Origin: Pelagicoccus albus | GTDB lineage: Bacteria; Verrucomicrobiota; Verrucomicrobiia; Opitutales; Opitutaceae | NCBI RefSeq assembly: GCF_014230145.1 | Contig: NZ_JACHVC010000008.1 | Span: 62,001 to 126,000 of the forward strand | DNA: 64,000 nucleotides | Reading direction: 5' to 3' | In this document: in pieces, positions 60,501 to 64,000 of the stretch | Numbering within the stretch: the stretch's first letter is position 1 | How the letters are laid out: every line of letters starts with the position of its first letter | The notes under the pieces: model-generated | The model's database searches: none | Told to the model about the DNA's origin: nothing | Seen by the model: only the letters and a program-made list of their open reading frames with translations | Program-made: the position numbers and the translations under genes

Positions 60501-61415
60501 ATGAATAATCCGACCCATAAACAAATAGTCTCATTCCTAGAGGTCTGTCGTGATTTTCATTTTTCCAAAGCGGCGGAGCGCCTAGGCGTGGCCCAGCCTC
60601 AGCTGAGTCGAACCATTAGGGAATTGGAGCAGTTTCTGGGAGAAGCCTTATTTTTCAGGCGAGGCAGAAAAGTCGACCTGACGGCGTCGGGGCAAGTTTT
60701 TCTGAGGGAAGTCTATCAGCTACCGGCTGTTTTGAGCAGAGCGGTTGAAGGCGCTCGACGGGCGGGCTCGGGTGAAAAGAGTCTGTTGAGGCTGGGATTC
60801 GTAGGGGCTTTGATGGGAGAGGATTTGCTTGGAGTCTTTGAACGATATCGTAAGGAGCATCCGGATACGCAACTATCCTTGGTCGACATGGCTCCGGTGG
60901 AGTTGCTGTCCAAGGTGTCTGAGGGAGAACTCGATGGAGCGTTTCTTGGTGTTCGGCCTGCGTCTCTACCCCCTAGAGTGCGATGCATAAATTGGAAAGA
61001 GGGCTCTGTGCGGGTTTGTTTGCCCAAAGGGCATCGCTTAGCTGGACGGAAGCGTTTAAGGATTAAAGACGTAGAAGGGGAATCCCTTATCGCCTTGAAG
61101 CTTGAGCTTGCCCCGGCGTATCGAGAATTCTTGGACGGAATCTACGCTACTGCCGGAATCGAAGCACCTGGAATCCGGGAAACCAATGGAGCTGCTGCTA
61201 TGGCCAGTATGGTGGTGGCGGGTTGTGGGGTCGCATTGCTCCCTGCCTCTGCGGTGAAAGGGATGGATCCCTACCTGACATCCATCCCCCTAGCGGGGGA
61301 TGGATGCAGACTAAGGGAAGTTTTTGTCAGCAGTGAGCGAGAGAACCCGGAGCTTCGAAAATTCGAAACCTGTCTCCCGAGGGCTCGCTCAAAAGTTCTA
61401 AATTCTAGTTCCTAG
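60501..61415 (+). CDS. LysR-family transcriptional regulator
   Basis: 304 aa. Winged helix at the N-terminus (FLEVCRDFHFSKAAERLGVAQPQLSRTIRELE) followed by a periplasmic-binding-like effector domain from about residue 90. Divergent from the PLP aminotransferase with 70 bp between starts, the standard LysR arrangement, so it likely regulates that gene; the effector is unknown. Its 3' end overlaps the convergent Cache-domain gene by 11 bp. Confidence 0.9.
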   Translation: MNNPTHKQIVSFLEVCRDFHFSKAAERLGVAQPQLSRTIRELEQFLGEALFFRRGRKVDLTASGQVFLREVYQLPAVLSRAVEGARRAGSGEKSLLRLGFVGALMGEDLLGVFERYRKEHPDTQLSLVDMAPVELLSKVSEGELDGAFLGVRPASLPPRVRCINWKEGSVRVCLPKGHRLAGRKRLRIKDVEGESLIALKLELAPAYREFLDGIYATAGIEAPGIRETNGAAAMASMVVAGCGVALLPASAVKGMDPYLTSIPLAGDGCRLREVFVSSERENPELRKFETCLPRARSKVLNSSS

Positions 61416-62508
61416 AATGGTCTAGGATTTCTTGGATGATTACAGAGCACCAGCCGGTCGAGTAGGTTTCGTAGCCTGGAGCTTGGGCGTATCCAACAAA
61501 GCACTCCTTCCCATTCACTTTGGTGCGGGTCCATGATTTATCCTTAGCCCCTCTATCTAAAGTACCTGGTATTTTAAGGCTATCTTTCAGGATCTTGTCC
61601 TGCGTGTCCGCCAGAACCATGCCGCTTCGGTCAATGATACAGCAGCGAGTAGACTCCTTGAGGTTTTGGTCCACAGGAGTGTTTTTCAAGATAACTTGGG
61701 CTAGACTCTCCCAGTCGAAAAGAATGCCCAGAACTCCAAGGAGCCTTCCATTCGCATCACCGTTTTCTCTGACTCCGCAGGAATATCCCAAGGTTAGGCT
61801 TCCGTTGGTGAGAGGGTTTGCTTTCACGCTTTCGAATCCGTATTCGTTTCCTGAATTCGAGTTGATGGCTGCTCGAAACCAATCCGTTTGAGATACGTCA
61901 GCCCTGACTGATCTATACTGTTGCGGTCTGCCGTTGGCGATCACCTTGCCTTGGAGATCGCAGAGCACGAGATCGTGGTAAACGGTGTAGGCATCGAGGA
62001 TCACGCCAAGCCTCTTGCTCGCGTAAGCGGCGTTTTCCGGAGATGGATTTTGAGCGGCTCCGACCATAGCTGAGTCGGTTGCCCACCAGCGCACATCGCA
62101 TGTTCGCTCGAAAAGGTTTCTATCGATCAAGTCTATGTTGACCAGGGCCATGTCGGAAAGGCGTACGCCTCGCACGTTATTGGCCATGACTTCGCTGATT
62201 CCCTCGAGTTGGTTGACGGCGGTCTTGGTTTCCAGATCCATCCGCTTCGCCACTTGTTCGGTGTGTTTGGAAAGGGTGCGCATCTCAGAGGCTACGACAG
62301 AAAAGGAGGCTCCCACTGAGCCGGCTCTAGCGGCTTCCACTTGAGCGTTCAGGGAGAGCAAGCGGGTCTGTAAGTTGATCGCGTCGATCTCCTTGAGGGC
62401 TTGGTCGAAATTTTTGGAAATGGAGCGAGAAAGGACCCGAATCCTCTCCGGAGCGGCGTTCGTTTCCTGGTTTTGTTTGTCGGATTGGGCACTAAAGGTA
62501 ACTGGCAT
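61405..62508 (-). CDS. Soluble MCP-like helix plus Cache-domain protein (inverted order)
   Basis: 367 aa, with no membrane helix. N-terminal part (about 30-120) reads like the chemoreceptor signalling tip: LSLNAQVEAARAGSVGASFS and VVASEMRTLSKH. The rest (about 150-360) is a Cache/PDC-like sensor (YTVYHDLVLCDLQGKVIANG, DWFRAAINSNSGNEYGF, CCIIDRSGMVLADT, YAQAPGYETYSTGWCSVI). The usual order is sensor first, membrane helices, tip last; here it is reversed and cytoplasmic. A good AAGGGGG site precedes the ATG. Signalling partner unknown. Confidence 0.72.
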   Translation of the reverse strand: MPVTFSAQSDKQNQETNAAPERIRVLSRSISKNFDQALKEIDAINLQTRLLSLNAQVEAARAGSVGASFSVVASEMRTLSKHTEQVAKRMDLETKTAVNQLEGISEVMANNVRGVRLSDMALVNIDLIDRNLFERTCDVRWWATDSAMVGAAQNPSPENAAYASKRLGVILDAYTVYHDLVLCDLQGKVIANGRPQQYRSVRADVSQTDWFRAAINSNSGNEYGFESVKANPLTNGSLTLGYSCGVRENGDANGRLLGVLGILFDWESLAQVILKNTPVDQNLKESTRCCIIDRSGMVLADTQDKILKDSLKIPGTLDRGAKDKSWTRTKVNGKECFVGYAQAPGYETYSTGWCSVIIQEILDHSRN

Positions 62509-62512
62509 GATT

Positions 62513-62519
62513 CCCCCTT
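62513..62519 (-). promoter_or_regulatory. Shine-Dalgarno site of the Cache-domain gene
   Basis: AAGGGGG on the minus strand, 4 bp before the ATG at 62508, fixes this start. Strong sites are rare in this window. Confidence 0.6.
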
Positions 62520-62658
62520 AATCGGTTCCTCAATCCTCGATTTTAGGTTCTATTAACAATTTCTTTGGGGAGTTTACCTTATTTCTCCAGAGAATGAGCA
62601 AAATTAACTTAATGCATGAAAACTGTTCACTTGAGAGCGTTTCGGGGCGAACCTGAGC

Positions 62659-63654
62659 TCATTTCCCTTTAATCATTTTGAGGAAATTGCGTTTTTGCGT
62701 CTCTGAAATTTGTCGTCTTGTTTCGAAAGAGAGGTGACCGGTTTCTGTCGTCTCTTGCAGATGGATGCCCCAGAGTGGCGAAATCGAATTCGGAAGTGGC
62801 GAGTAGCGAATATCGATTAGGAAATTTGGCTCTGATGGAGAATAGGCTACGAACCCCTCCGAGAAATGGTCGAAACGCTCGATGTCCTCCAATGCTGTTT
62901 CGCTCAGTTCCAGCTCGTGTGCTTCCGCTGAAAAGGCGGGTGCCGAGTCGCCGAGATAGATTTGATTGTCCGAAAAGGTCCCCAGCCGGAGTGCGTCCAC
63001 GTAGAAGGTTCCTCCGCACTCATAGACGCTCCGCCAGAGGATTAAGTTGGCCAAAGAGGGCTTAACCGCTCGGAGCGTGGAGGCATCGTGTCCTCGGCTT
63101 TCCATCAGCTGGCTTTGGTAGCTTTGGGCTCGAAAGTTTTGTGTGGTTCCGAGGGCGAAGTAGAACAAGGCGAAGAGACCTGCGACCTTCGCGAGGATTT
63201 GTTTTTGTTTCCAGAGGCAGACTACGAGGAGGACAAGCAGAGGGAGGGTAAAAATTGGGTCCACCACCGATATGATGTTCCAAGCCACTCGTGATGTTGA
63301 AAAGGGAAGAAGCAACTGAGTGCCATAGCTCGTGCAGGCGTCCAAGAGACCGGATGTTGCGTACCCGAGGAAGGAGTACAGGTAGAGGGTTGCGAATGAT
63401 AGTCTCTTGGGAAGAAAAAGAAATAGGAAGCCGGAGACGAGTAGTGCCCCGAACGGTATGAAAGCCAGCGCGTGGGAAAAATGGCGATGGTACTCAATGT
63501 TGAGCAAAGGATCCTCGCCGGAAGATATCAGGATGTCTAGGTCGGCAGCCATCCCCCCGATCGCTCCTGCCAAGGCCGCGACTCGCAAGTTTTTGGGAGG
63601 GGAAAGACTGAGGGCTGCGATTGCTCCCACGACTCCTTGGCTGATCGGGTCCAT
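62659..63654 (-). CDS. DUF457 (YdjM-like) membrane-bound metal-dependent hydrolase
   Basis: 331 aa. Family opening MDPISQGVVGAIAALSL, metal-type AADLDILI and EYHRHFSHAL, and LLDACTSYGTQLLLPFS. Four to five membrane helices in the first 190 residues, then a soluble domain of about 140 residues. Related proteins (YdjM) belong to the SOS regulon in E. coli, and a hydrolase role on lipids has been suggested; function remains unproven. It lies 150 bp downstream of the Cache gene's promoter on the same strand and 118 bp after the VPDST-CTERM gene. Confidence 0.82.
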   Translation of the reverse strand: MDPISQGVVGAIAALSLSPPKNLRVAALAGAIGGMAADLDILISSGEDPLLNIEYHRHFSHALAFIPFGALLVSGFLFLFLPKRLSFATLYLYSFLGYATSGLLDACTSYGTQLLLPFSTSRVAWNIISVVDPIFTLPLLVLLVVCLWKQKQILAKVAGLFALFYFALGTTQNFRAQSYQSQLMESRGHDASTLRAVKPSLANLILWRSVYECGGTFYVDALRLGTFSDNQIYLGDSAPAFSAEAHELELSETALEDIERFDHFSEGFVAYSPSEPNFLIDIRYSPLPNSISPLWGIHLQETTETGHLSFETRRQISETQKRNFLKMIKGK

Positions 63655-63714
63655 CGATCGGCGACAATGCTTGAATTGAAGGGCGAGGGAACCCCAAAGT
63701 TTGATAAATTCTAC

Positions 63715-63746
63715 AAGAAAACGGCGACCCGGTTAAGGGTCGCCGT
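63715..63746 (-). terminator. Intrinsic terminator of the VPDST-CTERM gene
   Basis: ACGGCGACCC / GGGTCGCCGT (10-bp perfect stem, TTAACC loop) is followed by TTTCTTG on the minus strand, 26 bp past the stop of the partial gene. Confidence 0.82.
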
Positions 63747-63771
63747 CAGGTGATGAGAGCGTTCAGGATGT

Positions 63772-64000
63772 CTAAGCCTTTTCCTGTCCCATCCTTCGCT
63801 TTGAGACGAAGCCAAATCCGACCAATGCGATCGCTCCCATAAAACCGATATATTGGGTAGAGTCTGGAACCTGTTGCACAGAGATTCGAGCCAGTGAATC
63901 ATGTGTGGACAGGTAATCCGAAAGATTTGTGCCGGTGGCGAGGGCAGCTCCTTGGAATCCGTCTAGACCCGCTTGACCGAGCAGGCTGATGGGACTCATC
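63772..64000 (-). CDS. C-terminal part of a VPDST-CTERM sorted surface protein (5' end outside window)
   Basis: At least 75 aa, cut by the window edge; no true start is visible. The end carries a sorting signal: VPDSTQYIGFM, a membrane helix (GAIALVGFGF) and a basic tail (VSKRRMGQEKA), a VPDSG/VPDST variant of PEP-CTERM used in Verrucomicrobiota. The protein is exported and processed by an exosortase, which is not in this window. The preceding part is Gly/Ala/Ser-rich. Confidence 0.75.
   Translation of the reverse strand, partial: MSPISLLGQAGLDGFQGAALATGTNLSDYLSTHDSLARISVQQVPDSTQYIGFMGAIALVGFGFVSKRRMGQEKA

Overview
The window looks like chromosomal DNA of a marine-type Verrucomicrobiota bacterium (Opitutia, Puniceicoccales / Pelagicoccus-like). 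This is inferred from family content, not from a marker gene: a VPDST-type C-terminal sorting signal, surface proteins ending in the 'SVDLxDW' module with calcium-type repeats, large secreted GH2 enzymes, outer-membrane genes (kdtA, TonB receptor, YdbH/YnbE), many hybrid kinases, and few Shine-Dalgarno sites. I see no rRNA, tRNA, CRISPR array, prophage or insertion sequence.

Region 0-9.4 kb: a secreted GH2 beta-galactosidase-like enzyme carrying a nested discoidin domain, a convergent outer-membrane-type protein, and a minus-strand run encoding a heterodimeric ABC exporter, an SGNH hydrolase and a VOC protein. The exporter is preceded by a leader that looks like a translation-coupled transcription attenuator. 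Region 9.4-20.5 kb is mostly housekeeping: gluQRS, an SDR, the phoH-HDIG-ybeY run, a HIT protein, kdtA, a ferredoxin and trkH-trkA. Region 20.6-32.3 kb holds a second secreted GH2, a TonB-dependent receptor, a complete ydbH-ynbE-ydbL operon (envelope phospholipid bridge), a HAD phosphatase and radD.

Region 32.4-58.7 kb is the most interesting. Five ebo genes (eboF, D, C, E, B), all on the minus strand, encode an uncharacterised prenyl-type metabolite pathway. The set is split by a 14-kb island (35.97-50.15 kb). The island carries a giant secreted CotH-kinase/lamin-tail protein, a LytTR regulator, a histidine kinase/OmpR-type regulator pair, a second lamin-tail protein, and a tight four-gene operon: VTC polyphosphate polymerase, DUF4956 membrane protein, HlyD-type adaptor and TolC-like protein. 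My proposal is that this operon makes polyphosphate and moves it across both membranes, and that the CotH/lamin-tail proteins work at the surface. Direct repeats of TTCAT at an 11-bp period lie before both plus-strand transcription units, as expected for an OmpR/PhoB-family regulator such as the one in the island.

Two hybrid histidine kinases lie among the remaining ebo genes, one with Gln in place of the phospho-acceptor His. Region 58.7-64 kb holds a small membrane protein, a PLP aminotransferase with a divergent LysR regulator, a soluble protein with MCP-like helices followed by a Cache-like domain, a DUF457 membrane protein, and the 3' end of a VPDST-CTERM protein cut by the window edge.
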